64,000 nucleotides of DNA from Larkinella knui (lineage in GTDB: Bacteria; Bacteroidota; Bacteroidia; Cytophagales; Spirosomataceae): assembly GCF_003858645.1 (NCBI RefSeq), contig NZ_RQJP01000003.1, positions 1,044,646 through 1,108,645 on the forward strand, read 5' to 3'. Under the pieces are notes generated by a model, which was not told where the DNA came from, searched no databases, and worked only from the letters and a program-made list of their open reading frames with translations. Position numbers and translations under genes: made by a program. Below, one piece after another: positions 1-8,441 of the stretch (positions are counted from its first letter, which is position 1; every line of letters starts with the position of its first letter).

Positions 1-428
1 GGGCGTTGTATACCTACTGGAAACGGACGGCCCCGTATCCGTCGATGATTACCTTCGACAGTCCCAGCCGGGAATTCTGTCAGTTGCGCCGGTTGCGTAC
101 CAACACGCCGTTGCAAGCCCTGGTGACGCTCAACGACCCTGTTTATGTGGAAGCCGCCCAGCACCTGGCCGACTGGATGCGGTATCAAGGAAAAACGCCG
201 GAACAGCAGATTCAGGCCGGTTTTCAGCGGATAATGCTTCGCCCTTTGTCGACCGCCAAGCTGGCCGTTCTGGCGCGGTTGTACCAAAAAGCGAAAATGC
301 AGTATCAACAGCAACCCGAAGAAGCCCGCAAGCTGCTCTCCTGCACCGACGGCACCCCCGAATTGGCCGCCCTGACCATAACCGCCAACACGATGCTGAA
401 TCTGGATGAGGTGGTGACCAAGGAGTGA
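1..428 (+). CDS. DUF1553 domain protein, 3' end (partial)
   Basis: This is the C-terminal part of a gene that starts before the window; codons are in frame from base 3 and it ends at TGA 426-428. The segment YTYWKRTAPYPSM followed by RRLRTNTPLQALVTLNDP is the typical C-terminal signature of DUF1553 proteins, which are large secreted proteins with N-terminal cytochrome-c-like and DUF1549 domains in Planctomycetes and Bacteroidota. They are usually next to a DUF1501 gene and are thought to act on polysaccharides or in an extracytoplasmic redox step, but the activity is not established. The next gene is on the opposite strand and converges on this one, so no operon partner is visible here. Confidence 0.85.
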   Translation, partial: ALYTYWKRTAPYPSMITFDSPSREFCQLRRLRTNTPLQALVTLNDPVYVEAAQHLADWMRYQGKTPEQQIQAGFQRIMLRPLSTAKLAVLARLYQKAKMQYQQQPEEARKLLSCTDGTPELAALTITANTMLNLDEVVTKE

Positions 429-564
429 CGTAAGAAAAAGACCAGCGAAAGGATGGAGGAAGTAAGAGATTCTGTAACCGCCGAATTGATTTTGGCCAAA
501 TACTCTCGGAATTCAGCCATAAAGTATTCCGGCGGGTAATTCATCTGAATCCTTCATGGTGTGA

Positions 565-2073
565 TTATCGTTGCCGGAATCCCCGCGTGCGCGACCAGAT
601 CGACCCCGCCAGTCCCGAAACATCGTCCGACACCCGAAACCACAAAACCAGGCCCACAAACAGGCCCGCCAGCACCAGTGAGCGTCCGATAATGCTGAGC
701 AAAATCAGCCACAACGAACCGTTCCACTCGGGCAGAATCAGCGATACGCCATAGACCAGCGCCAATACCGCAACGGCTTTGACGCCCGAAAACGTGAACG
801 GCAGAATCCGGAAAAACACCCAGACCAAACCGACTTTACTGAGCGCAAAAAGCAAGGTGGTGAGCGTGGTGGCAAAAGCCGCTCCGTCGATACCGTAGCG
901 CGGAATTAAATAGGCGTTGGCCCCAATGGCGATGCAGGCCATCACGATCATCAGAAACGTGGCATACCGATAATACCGGGAGTAATTGATAATCTCGCCG
1001 TTCACGCCGGTGGCCATTTCAAACAGCTTTGCCGAAGCCAGCAGAAACACGACGTGTTTGCCCTGGCGGTAGATGTCGGCTTTGGGCAGCAGACTGAAAA
1101 TACCGTCGATGTTGGTCCAGATCAGCAGAAAAACCAGACCGCCCGCCAGCAACTGATTCAGGGATGATTTGTGATAAAGCTCCTGAACGTGCGCCATGTT
1201 GTTCTGCCGCAACGAATTGGAAACCAGTGGCGTAGAAATCTGCGTGATGGTTTTTCGGGGAATCTCGATAATCCCGGCAATGTAGGTTGCAATGATAAAA
1301 ATAGCGGCATTAGTCAGACCTTTCCCGCCCGAAAGCATCGTGCGGTCGATGAAATAGACCACCTGCGTGCCGACGCCCCCCATGACCACAAACAGGCCGA
1401 AATAGATCATCTGGCGGAACATGCCGTCTTTCAATCGGGCGAAATCGAACCGCAGCGAAAACTTGCCCAGCTGATAAATATACACCAGCAAAATGACCAC
1501 CGCCAGACCGTACGACGCAATCATGAGGTACAGCATCCAGTCGAAATTGTACCAGCCCAGGCCGAACAGCAGAATCACCAGCACATTCGCCAGTTTCAGG
1601 TACACTTCCCGAATAAACGTCGGGATGGCAATGCGGGAATTGTTGCGGCAATAGGCTTCCAGAACGGAAATGTAAATCCAGAAAATCGTGAGCGGCACCA
1701 CCAGCACATGGTAGGGAATCAGGCCCGCCGATTTTTCGGCAAAATAGTCCTGAATGGGTTGTTCAAACAGAAAATAAGCCGCCGTAAACAGGCTGATGCC
1801 GATCAGCGGGAAAGCCAGCAGAAAGCCCAGAAACCCGTTATTTTTCGTTTTATCGTCGCGGAAATAGCCAAAAAACCGGTCGGTGATAAACGGAGCACCG
1901 AGGTGCGCAAAGGCGGCAAACAGCAGGCTATTTTCCAGTAATAAACGCGAAATCGCCAGCTGATCGGTCGACAGAAAATGCAGCGAAACGTACAACTGGT
2001 TAACAATCCCGATGCCGACTCCGATGTAGGAACCAATGCTGGCTTTCAGGCTTTGACGAATGACAATTCCCAT
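565..2073 (-). CDS. Polysaccharide flippase (Wzx/MATE-like, MOP superfamily)
   Basis: A 502-residue protein made almost entirely of hydrophobic helices (about 12-14 membrane segments), the size and pattern of oligosaccharide flippases of the MOP superfamily. These move lipid-linked sugar units across the inner membrane. The N-terminus (GIVIRQSLKASIGSYIGVG) resembles the start of Bacteroidota lipopolysaccharide biosynthesis flippases. It is the last gene of a four-gene run on the minus strand: methyltransferase, glycosyltransferase, methyltransferase, flippase. Only 9 bases separate it from the preceding stop codon, so it is very likely co-transcribed. The transported glycan cannot be read from the sequence. 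Confidence 0.85.
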   Translation of the reverse strand: MGIVIRQSLKASIGSYIGVGIGIVNQLYVSLHFLSTDQLAISRLLLENSLLFAAFAHLGAPFITDRFFGYFRDDKTKNNGFLGFLLAFPLIGISLFTAAYFLFEQPIQDYFAEKSAGLIPYHVLVVPLTIFWIYISVLEAYCRNNSRIAIPTFIREVYLKLANVLVILLFGLGWYNFDWMLYLMIASYGLAVVILLVYIYQLGKFSLRFDFARLKDGMFRQMIYFGLFVVMGGVGTQVVYFIDRTMLSGGKGLTNAAIFIIATYIAGIIEIPRKTITQISTPLVSNSLRQNNMAHVQELYHKSSLNQLLAGGLVFLLIWTNIDGIFSLLPKADIYRQGKHVVFLLASAKLFEMATGVNGEIINYSRYYRYATFLMIVMACIAIGANAYLIPRYGIDGAAFATTLTTLLFALSKVGLVWVFFRILPFTFSGVKAVAVLALVYGVSLILPEWNGSLWLILLSIIGRSLVLAGLFVGLVLWFRVSDDVSGLAGSIWSRTRGFRQR

Positions 2074-2082
2074 GTGATTTGG

Positions 2083-2982
2083 TTACCCTCCCTTTCGATA
2101 AATGGCGACCACCGTGGCGCCGTCGGACATAATCGGCAGGCGTTTGGCCACAAACCGGGTTGATTTATAGAGCAAAGACGAGAGCAAATTCCGGCCCAGA
2201 TGCTTTTCCAGCCACAGGCGATAACCGAGGCTCCGGTGCGTGACGGATGCGGGTTCGTTGCGGGTTTCGACCACGGTCAGACCCATTAACTCACCGGCAT
2301 ATTTCAACGAAACCGGGTCCCAGAGCAGCGTGTGGTGGGGCGGCAGATTCAGCGTGTGATACGGGTCTTCCCGGAAATAATACGAGGCATTGTTCGGAAC
2401 ACCGATGGCCAGCAAACCGCCCGGCTTGACGCACCGGGCCGCCTGCCGAAAGAAATCACCGACGTTTGTAACGTGTTCAAAAACCTGGAACGCACAAACC
2501 ACATCATACTGACCTTCATGCTGTTGCGCGTGGACGTTCAAATCTTCGTTGATGATGTTGACGCCCATTTTCTTGCCGAACGCAATCGCGTCGTCGTTCA
2601 GTTCCAGCCCCAGACCGCTGGCCCCTTTTTCGGGAAGCCGCTTCAGGAAATACCCGTTGCCGCTGCCGATTTCCAGTACCTGATCGCCCGACTTGAGGTG
2701 CTGAAAAACCAGTTCATGCTCCCATTTCCACGGGCTGTAATAGCCTTTGTAGTGGTGGCCCAAATCGGCGTAAAAGTCCGCATCGCCCGCCAGCGAAAAC
2801 GGGTAATAAAACCGCAGTTTCGACTGGTTGCATTCATAAATCATCACCTCGTCCAGGCCGGCAAAATACCGGCTGACGTCCATCCCGAACTGATCGCGGT
2901 ACCGCTGCTCGATGGTGCGGGCGTTCAGGCTCCGAACGGGCGAAACATCCGGCGAGTTGGTGAGGGGGGAGAGTATAGTCAT
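2083..2982 (-). CDS. Class I SAM-dependent methyltransferase
   Basis: A 299-residue protein with a Rossmann-type methyltransferase fold in its C-terminal two thirds. Motif I is VLEIGSGNGYFL, and a later VCAFQVFEHV then KPGGLLAIGVPN match the post-I and motif III regions. The roughly 100-residue N-terminal part (DQFGMDVSRYF, ending with an aromatic-rich HHYKGYYSPWKWEHE) is common in methyltransferases found within sugar-polymer loci. The gene sits between a glycosyltransferase and a flippase in one operon, which suggests methylation of a sugar or lipid-linked glycan. The acceptor is unknown. The last 30 residues are less conserved. Confidence 0.85.
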   Translation of the reverse strand: MTILSPLTNSPDVSPVRSLNARTIEQRYRDQFGMDVSRYFAGLDEVMIYECNQSKLRFYYPFSLAGDADFYADLGHHYKGYYSPWKWEHELVFQHLKSGDQVLEIGSGNGYFLKRLPEKGASGLGLELNDDAIAFGKKMGVNIINEDLNVHAQQHEGQYDVVCAFQVFEHVTNVGDFFRQAARCVKPGGLLAIGVPNNASYYFREDPYHTLNLPPHHTLLWDPVSLKYAGELMGLTVVETRNEPASVTHRSLGYRLWLEKHLGRNLLSSLLYKSTRFVAKRLPIMSDGATVVAIYRKGG

Positions 2983-3002
2983 ATTTCTATCCAGTTCACG
3001 GA

Positions 3003-4130
3003 CTAAACGGAAGTGCCCGCCGGTCCGTGAGCACGTTCTAAAATCTCGTTTAACGCGTTGATTCGGTCGCTCATTTCATATTCGCTGATCATTTTTCGGC
3101 GCGCGGTCCGGCCCAGTTCTCCGGCCAGTTCGGGCTCGTCAAGCAGTTGAATCATGTATTTTGCCATGCCCTGAAAATCGCCTTCCTCGACCAGAAAACC
3201 GGTCACACCGTGCTCGACGGCTTCCTTAATGCCCGCGTGGCGGGTGCTGACAATCGGCAAACCGGCCGCCGACGCTTCCAGCACGGTATTGGGCGTTCCT
3301 TCCGAATCGCCGTTGACCGGATTGACCATCGAATGCTGGGCAAAAAGCCGGGCTTTTTTATGCCATTCGGCAATTTCGGCAGCGGTTTTTACCCCCACCA
3401 GTTGAACGGCGTATTTCAACTGCAATTCATCGACCAGCTTCTTACAGGATTCGAGTAGTTCGCCCCCGCCAATCATCACCAGCCGCGCATCCGGGTGGCG
3501 ATCCAGCACTTTGTCGAACGCCCGAATGGTCAGTTGCGGTGCTTTTTTGGCCGTAAACCGCCCGACGGTCACAATCAGTTTTTCGGCTTTTTCCGGTTCG
3601 GCCCCCGAAAACAATTTCGTCTCAACGCCATACGGATTTCGGTGAACTTTCTGAGGGTCAGCGCCCAGCCGGATCAATTGCTCCACCATGTCATTGGAAA
3701 CCGCCACAATCGCTCTGGCCTGAACAAAAAGCTGGCGGTAGCGGGTTTCAAACATTTTAATCGTCTCTTTCTCAACGGCATCGAATCCATGAAAATGCAC
3801 GACCAGCGGCACGTTGGCCCGTTTGCAGGCCGCCATCACGTTGCAAGCCGTCGGTCCGTATTCGGCCAACACCACATCCGGGCGGTTTTCTTTCAAATAG
3901 CGGGTCAGGAAATGGGTGTAAAAAGCCGGGTACAAGGCCGACACCATCCGCTTCACCCCCACCCGAACCGGCTCGGCCAGCGGCATTCGGATAATCGTGT
4001 CGCCGTCGGCCGTGCGATACGGTCGCCAGCCGCCGGACAGCGTCAACGCCGGTTTCAGGTACGCAATTTGGTTGTGAATAAACGTCTCCGAATAGCTATT
4101 TTTATTCGGATAGGCAATGCAGAGTTTCAT
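3003..4130 (-). CDS. Glycosyltransferase family 4
   Basis: A 375-residue GT-B glycosyltransferase. The N-terminal acceptor domain begins MKLCIAYPNKNSYSETFIHN. The C-terminal nucleotide-sugar domain has VTVGRFTAKKAPQLTIRAF and the E-x7-E region EGTPNTVLEASAAGLPIVST, both typical of GT4 enzymes. I place the start at ATG 4130-4128: this overlaps the TGA of the upstream methyltransferase as ATGA, a strong sign of translational coupling. An alternative start 10 codons upstream would run into that gene. It probably adds a sugar to a lipid-linked intermediate at the inner face of the membrane. Donor and acceptor are not predictable. Confidence 0.9.
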   Translation of the reverse strand: MKLCIAYPNKNSYSETFIHNQIAYLKPALTLSGGWRPYRTADGDTIIRMPLAEPVRVGVKRMVSALYPAFYTHFLTRYLKENRPDVVLAEYGPTACNVMAACKRANVPLVVHFHGFDAVEKETIKMFETRYRQLFVQARAIVAVSNDMVEQLIRLGADPQKVHRNPYGVETKLFSGAEPEKAEKLIVTVGRFTAKKAPQLTIRAFDKVLDRHPDARLVMIGGGELLESCKKLVDELQLKYAVQLVGVKTAAEIAEWHKKARLFAQHSMVNPVNGDSEGTPNTVLEASAAGLPIVSTRHAGIKEAVEHGVTGFLVEEGDFQGMAKYMIQLLDEPELAGELGRTARRKMISEYEMSDRINALNEILERAHGPAGTSV

Positions 4131-4852
4131 AGTTTCCTCCCGACGACCAAATACGTACACGCGTCCTTATCCTTCGTTTCCTGGGAAGTCGTTTTATCAA
4201 ACAGACTGATCGATGCCTGCATGATGAGCGCAAACGGTGGCCACAGCCAGCGCGGAATTTTGAACAGAAAACCGTCCTGAAACAACTGCAACCCCATCGC
4301 CGACCGTCCGATAATGCCCCGAAACGAAACAATTTCAAACCCGTTGCGGGCCACGATTTTCTGCAAACCGGCCGACGTCCAGCGCCAGTAATCCGTCGGG
4401 TCGGGATGGTACATCCAGTAGCCGTGCGTCGTCAGCAACAACAAACCGCCCGGTTTCAGAATTCGGCACGCTTCCTGCAAATAGCCTTCGGGATCTTCGA
4501 CGTGTTCGAGCACCTGCGTCGACAACACCACGTCCACCTGGGCGTCGTCCATGCCAATGCGGCTGTCGGAGCCGATATAGACGTCAGCGTGGGGATTCCA
4601 GTCGAGGTCGATGCCGATGTACTGCACCTGTTCGGGCGGAAAAAGCGACACGTAAGGCTTGGTGCCGCAGCCGTAATCGGCCAGTTTGATCCGGCCGGTT
4701 TTCGTCAGCGGATCGATAAACGTGGTTCGGGCATACTGCACCAACTCCCTGAGTTTGATCAGATAATACCGCCGGGGATTGGTCAGTGGAGGTTTAATCC
4801 GGTAATGCTCAGACGGATCGTCCGGCATCGCTTCAGCGCGGATTGTTGTCAT
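4127..4852 (-). CDS. Class I SAM-dependent methyltransferase
   Basis: A 241-residue protein, first gene of the minus-strand polysaccharide operon. Motif I is degenerate but recognisable (KLADYGCGTKPYVSLF). It is followed by IGIDLDWNPHADV with the acidic residue that binds the SAM ribose, VDVVLSTQVLEHVEDPEGY, and KPGGLLLLTTHG, as in methyltransferase domain 11. The segment HPDPTDYWRWTSAGLQK is characteristic of sugar-locus methyltransferases. Its stop overlaps the next gene's start as ATGA. The target is probably a sugar residue; this is from context only. Confidence 0.87.
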   Translation of the reverse strand: MTTIRAEAMPDDPSEHYRIKPPLTNPRRYYLIKLRELVQYARTTFIDPLTKTGRIKLADYGCGTKPYVSLFPPEQVQYIGIDLDWNPHADVYIGSDSRIGMDDAQVDVVLSTQVLEHVEDPEGYLQEACRILKPGGLLLLTTHGYWMYHPDPTDYWRWTSAGLQKIVARNGFEIVSFRGIIGRSAMGLQLFQDGFLFKIPRWLWPPFALIMQASISLFDKTTSQETKDKDACTYLVVGRKL

Positions 4853-5026
4853 AATGAAATAGAAACGTCGTGGTGCGGCCCGGTACGGACGGGAATCGGC
4901 GGATTGTTAGAAATTCCAAACAAACCAGCCCTGACACACGTACGGTTTGTGATGCGAATTGGCATTGTAAACACAAAGAAAGCAGAGACGATGCAAATAA
5001 TTAAGTAATCTTGTAATTAGTTTGGG

Positions 5027-5143
5027 GTTTACGGGATTCGGTTTTCGGTTTTCGGTGGCTGACGCGTGCTTTTAAACACACGATCAAGTGTGTATAGCTA
5101 TCATGCGCCAGCCACCGAAAACCGAATCCCGAATCCCGTAAAC
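5027..5143. repeat. Long inverted repeat with tandem-word arms
   Basis: Two 35-base arms (5027-5061 and 5109-5143) are reverse complements except for a three-base difference within an internal run of CGGTTTT / CGGGATT words. The 47-base centre contains a second small hairpin, ACACAC-GATCAA-GTGTGT. After the right arm two near-identical 14-15-base units (CCGTAAACTGAATA, CCGTAAACCGAATA) run up to the next start codon. The element lies between divergent genes at 4852 and 5169, so it is not a simple transcription terminator. No coding potential is seen between 4853 and 5168. Confidence 0.85.
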
Positions 5144-5168
5144 TGAATACCGTAAACCGAATACCAGA

Positions 5169-6071
5169 ATGCCCCTCGCTCCCATCGTTTTATTTTGTTA
5201 CAACCGGGTCGATCACTTGCGTGAAACGATTAACTACCTGTCGAAAAACCCTTTAGCGAAAGAAAGTATTCTTTATATTTTTTCGGATGGACCGAAAATC
5301 AACGCTCCTGCCGGGAAAGAAGACGCGGAAAAAGTAGAAAAAGTTCGGTCGTATTTACCCACCATCGAAGGCTTTGCGGACGTCCGAATCAAGGAAGCGG
5401 CAACGAATCAGGGGCTGGCAAACTCCGTAATCCGGGGCGTTTCGGAGGTAATCGGGCAGCACGGACGGGTGATTGTGATGGAAGACGACATCATTTGCAC
5501 GACCGATTTTCTGGAATTTCAGAACGAAGCCCTCGACTTTTACGAACACCATCCGCTGGTTTTTTCGATTTCCGGGTACTTGTATCCGTTCTCGATTCCG
5601 CCCGGTTATTCCGGGGATGTTTTGCTGCTGCCGCGGGCGTCGTCGCTCGGCTGGTCGACTTGGAAAAACCGCTGGGAACTGGCCGACTGGTCGGTGGCCG
5701 ACTACGCCCAGTTTATTCAGGATTCGAAAGCCCGGCAGGCGTTTTCGGCCAGTGGCAGCGACCTCATTCCGATGTTCGCCAAACAGCAAAAAGGCCTCAT
5801 CAGCTCCTGGGCAATTCGGTGGAGTTATACACATTTCAAGCAGCAACGGTATTGTTTGTATCCGATCCGGTCGAAAGTCGAACACATCGGGTACGACGCC
5901 GGTACCAACTTTGGCCGGTTCAGCCGGTTTCAGAACACGGCGCTTCATGAAGGGAAAATCAGGCTGACGCCCGATGTCCGGGTCGATCCGGAGGTGGTTC
6001 GTAATTTAAAAAAACACTTTCGCCCGAGTTGGCTGCGGCAATTGATTAACCGCTACAAATACGGTATTTAA
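5169..6071 (+). CDS. GT-A type glycosyltransferase (sugar transferase)
   Basis: A 300-residue protein. It begins APIVLFCYNRVDHLRETINYL, as in GT-A fold enzymes related to GNT-I and family 2. Residues near 105-112 give VIVMEDDIICTTDF, where EDD is the metal-binding DxD equivalent. SLGWSTWKNRWELADW and a C-terminal KVEHIGYDAGTNFG are conserved in Bacteroidota homologues in polysaccharide loci. It has no membrane segment and probably works in the cytoplasm. It is transcribed away from the minus-strand operon across an inverted repeat. Confidence 0.82.
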   Translation: MPLAPIVLFCYNRVDHLRETINYLSKNPLAKESILYIFSDGPKINAPAGKEDAEKVEKVRSYLPTIEGFADVRIKEAATNQGLANSVIRGVSEVIGQHGRVIVMEDDIICTTDFLEFQNEALDFYEHHPLVFSISGYLYPFSIPPGYSGDVLLLPRASSLGWSTWKNRWELADWSVADYAQFIQDSKARQAFSASGSDLIPMFAKQQKGLISSWAIRWSYTHFKQQRYCLYPIRSKVEHIGYDAGTNFGRFSRFQNTALHEGKIRLTPDVRVDPEVVRNLKKHFRPSWLRQLINRYKYGI

Positions 6072-6141
6072 ACCGCCCTGCTAATTGCCTTACCCGGGAG
6101 GAGTTTTCTGTTAATAGACTGACCTATACCCACATGACAAG

Positions 6142-6187
6142 CTCCAGCGGAGCGTACTAGCCTATTAGTCAGGGCACTCCGCTGGAG
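6142..6187. terminator. Hairpin with T-run downstream of glycosyltransferase
   Basis: CTCCAGCGGAG (6142-6152) pairs perfectly with CTCCGCTGGAG (6177-6187) and is followed by TTTT. The position, about 70 bases after the stop of the glycosyltransferase, fits a rho-independent terminator. The arm sequence is also like the short REP-type palindromes common in Bacteroidota, so it may be a repeat that doubles as a terminator. Confidence 0.55.
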
Positions 6188-6224
6188 TTTTCGTTACATT
6201 CAGGACTAGTTCCTAGTACCAGGT

Positions 6225-6239
6225 AGCCCCTCCGGGGCT
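6225..6239. repeat. Short REP-like palindrome
   Basis: AGCCCC-TCC-GGGGCT forms a 6-base stem with a 3-base loop. This GC-rich microhairpin in an intergenic region resembles REP elements of Bacteroidota. It lies 38 bases after the previous hairpin. Confidence 0.45.
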
Positions 6240-6290
6240 GAATTATCCACAATTCATGTGCGTTAGTCCCTGCTCCGAAAGCCACAGAAT

Positions 6291-6320
6291 TTTGAATCTG
6301 GACGGCAGTGGCTATTTTTG
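6291..6320 (+). promoter_or_regulatory. Bacteroidota-type promoter for methyltransferase/glycosyltransferase pair
   Basis: TTTG (6291-6294), 18 bases, then TATTTTTG (6313-6320), an exact match to TAnnTTTG. Transcription would start near 6325. This argues against a GTG start at 6308 for the next gene, because that codon would lie upstream of the transcript. Confidence 0.55.
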
Positions 6321-6358
6321 CCGACACGCGGGCCTGTTCCCGCTCAATCACGACCAAC

Positions 6359-7099
6359 TTGACGCTAACCGACCACACATTCTGGCTCAATTACTGGGAA
6401 TCGAAAGAAGGGCTTATTTTCCAAATCCCGGACAAATACCCGTTTCTGCCCTTAATCCGGCAACTGGTGACGACGCATCCCATCCAATCCGTGCTGGAAC
6501 TGGGCGGTTTTCCCGGCTATTATTCGGTCTGGATGAAAAAACACCTGAACACCGACGCCACGCTGCTCGATTACGTCGTTCATCCCAAAATTCTGCACGA
6601 ACTGGAAAAAGCGAACGGCTTGCCGGAAGGCTCGGTTGGCGTCATCGAAACCGATTTGTTCCAGTATACGCCCCAACGCGGGTTTGATATGGTGACGTCG
6701 AACGGCCTCATCGAGCATTTTGACGACACGGCGGTCATTCTCGAAAAACACGTCGAGTCGCTGAATCCCGGTGGGTTACTGCTCGTTACCTTACCCAATT
6801 TCCGGGGACTCAACGGCTGGTTTCAAAAAACGTTCGACCCGGAAAACTACGCCAAACACAACATCCGGTCGATGGATATGGATTTGCTACGGACCACCAG
6901 CGAACGGCTGGGTCTGAAAAACATCAGCGTGTATTACGACGGGCGGTTTATGCTCTGGTTCGAGCGCGAATCCGAAAAACCGCTCCTGGGCCGACTGCTC
7001 AGAAAGCTCCTGTGGCTTCCGTTAAAGGTGTTTTTTAAACTGGTGCCGGTTGAAACCAAAGCGTTTTCGCCCTACATCGTTCTGACGGCTACCAAATGA
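6359..7099 (+). CDS. Class I SAM-dependent methyltransferase
   Basis: The methyltransferase core is VLELGGFPGYYSVWM (motif I), MVTSNGLIEHFDD and NPGGLLLVTLPNFRGLNG. I choose TTG 6359, which gives (M)TLTDHTFWLNYWESKEG, the typical N-terminus of these proteins. An in-frame GTG at 6308 is possible but sits inside a promoter-like motif. The protein is then 246 residues. Its TGA overlaps the ATG of the next glycosyltransferase (7096-7099), so the two are coupled. It probably modifies a glycan intermediate. The exact start is the main uncertainty. Confidence 0.82.
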   Translation: MTLTDHTFWLNYWESKEGLIFQIPDKYPFLPLIRQLVTTHPIQSVLELGGFPGYYSVWMKKHLNTDATLLDYVVHPKILHELEKANGLPEGSVGVIETDLFQYTPQRGFDMVTSNGLIEHFDDTAVILEKHVESLNPGGLLLVTLPNFRGLNGWFQKTFDPENYAKHNIRSMDMDLLRTTSERLGLKNISVYYDGRFMLWFERESEKPLLGRLLRKLLWLPLKVFFKLVPVETKAFSPYIVLTATK

Positions 7100-8370
7100 A
7101 GGTTCTCCACCTGAGCACATTCCATCAGTTTGGCGGTGCGGCCATTGCCGCCAACCGGATCAATCAGGCGCTGAATCGGGCCGGTTTTTCGTCCGACATG
7201 CTGGTGGCCGAAACCAGCGTGGAAGAACCGTTCGTGACGTCACTAGCAAAAACGGCCTGGCAAAAACGCTGGAATACCGCCCGGTTTGCGCTCGACCGGC
7301 TTACTTTTCTGCCCTTCGAACGCAGCCGAAACGTCCGGTTTGCGTTCTCGCCGGGGCTGGTCGGGACCGACATTAGCCAGCACCCGCTGGTTCAACAGGC
7401 TGATATTCTGCATCTTCACTGGACCACTTTCGGCTTTTTATCGACCCGGTCGTTGAGCAAGCTGTTTGCGCTGCCAAAACCGGTCGTCTGGACGATGCAC
7501 GACATGTGGGCCTTTACGGGCGGCTGCCACCACAGCGGTACCTGCGAGCATTACCAAAACCAATGCGGCAACTGCCCTTTCCTGCGCACCTCGGCCCCCG
7601 ACGATCTGTCTCACAGCGGCTGGCTTCGGAAACAAAGGGCCTATCAAAATGCCCGGCTGACGCCGGTGGGGTGCAGCCAGTGGCTGGCAAATCGGGCGCA
7701 GCAAAGCCGTCTGTTCGGCGAATTAGCGGTTCAATCGATCCCGAATCCAATCGATACCAAGGTATTCATTCCGCTACCAAAAGCCGTTGCCCGTTGGGAA
7801 TTGAAGCTCCCCGAAACCAAACGGTTTATTCTTTTTGCGGCCACCAAAGTTTCGGCGGTGGGCAAAGGATTTTCCTATTTCCAGAAAGCGCTGGCTCTGT
7901 TGCGGCAACAACTGGCGAAACCGCATGACGTGGAATTGCTGATTTTTGGCGCTGGTGATGAAAGTTTATTGCGGGAATTGCCGTTTAAGTACCATTTTTT
8001 AGGGTCCCTGAAAGATTCGCGGCAGATCGTTGCCGCCTACAGTGCCGCCGATCTGTTTGTGATTCCGTCGCTGGAAGAAAACCTGCCCAATACGATCATG
8101 GAGTCGATGGCCTGCGGAACACCGGTGGTCGGTTTTGAGGTGGGCGGTATTCCGGAAATGGTTCAGCATCAGCAGACGGGATATCTGGTCAGCTACCGCT
8201 CGGTGGAGGATCTGGCCAACGGCATTCAGTGGATTCTGGATCAATCCGAAACCGCTTTTCAGCAATTGTCGGCAAACGCCCGCAACCATGTGGTCACACA
8301 TTACGACGAAACGGTGGTGGCCCGGCAGTATCTCGCATTATACGCAGAGATTCAAAATAAAGCGTACTAG
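7096..8370 (+). CDS. Glycosyltransferase family 4
   Basis: A 424-residue GT-B enzyme. The N-terminal domain has MKVLHLSTFHQFGGAAIAANR, a glycine-rich start typical of GT4. The middle part has WTMHDMWAFTGGCHHSGTC and a cluster of cysteines (C-x5-C-x5-C-x2-C) also seen in homologues with this insert. The C-terminal donor domain has LEENLPNTIMESMACGTPVV followed by GFEVGGIPEM, the E-x7-E motif. Translationally coupled to the upstream methyltransferase by ATGA. It ends at the foot of a 21-base-pair hairpin. The sugar transferred is not known. Confidence 0.9.
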   Translation: MKVLHLSTFHQFGGAAIAANRINQALNRAGFSSDMLVAETSVEEPFVTSLAKTAWQKRWNTARFALDRLTFLPFERSRNVRFAFSPGLVGTDISQHPLVQQADILHLHWTTFGFLSTRSLSKLFALPKPVVWTMHDMWAFTGGCHHSGTCEHYQNQCGNCPFLRTSAPDDLSHSGWLRKQRAYQNARLTPVGCSQWLANRAQQSRLFGELAVQSIPNPIDTKVFIPLPKAVARWELKLPETKRFILFAATKVSAVGKGFSYFQKALALLRQQLAKPHDVELLIFGAGDESLLRELPFKYHFLGSLKDSRQIVAAYSAADLFVIPSLEENLPNTIMESMACGTPVVGFEVGGIPEMVQHQQTGYLVSYRSVEDLANGIQWILDQSETAFQQLSANARNHVVTHYDETVVARQYLALYAEIQNKAY

Positions 8371-8435
8371 TTACACAGGGTTAATCAGAGGTAATCTGAG
8401 CTTACCAGAGTTTTCTCTGATTAACCCTGTGTAAC
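8370..8435. terminator. Perfect 21-bp inverted repeat between convergent genes
   Basis: Arms 8370-8390 and 8415-8435 are perfect reverse complements (left arm begins GTTACACAGGG) around a 24-base centre, whose first 15 bases form a smaller GTAA-TTAC palindrome. It lies between genes converging from both sides, and the left arm starts in the stop codon of the glycosyltransferase. It probably serves as a bidirectional terminator. The arms contain near repeats of TAATCAGAG/TAATCTGAG, as in the other long inverted repeats of this window. Confidence 0.75.
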
Positions 8436-8441
8436 AACTCG

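Noticed and set aside
305..544. 79-codon minus-strand frame after the DUF1553 gene
   Set aside because: Overlaps the coding end of DUF1553, and no family resemblance is seen.
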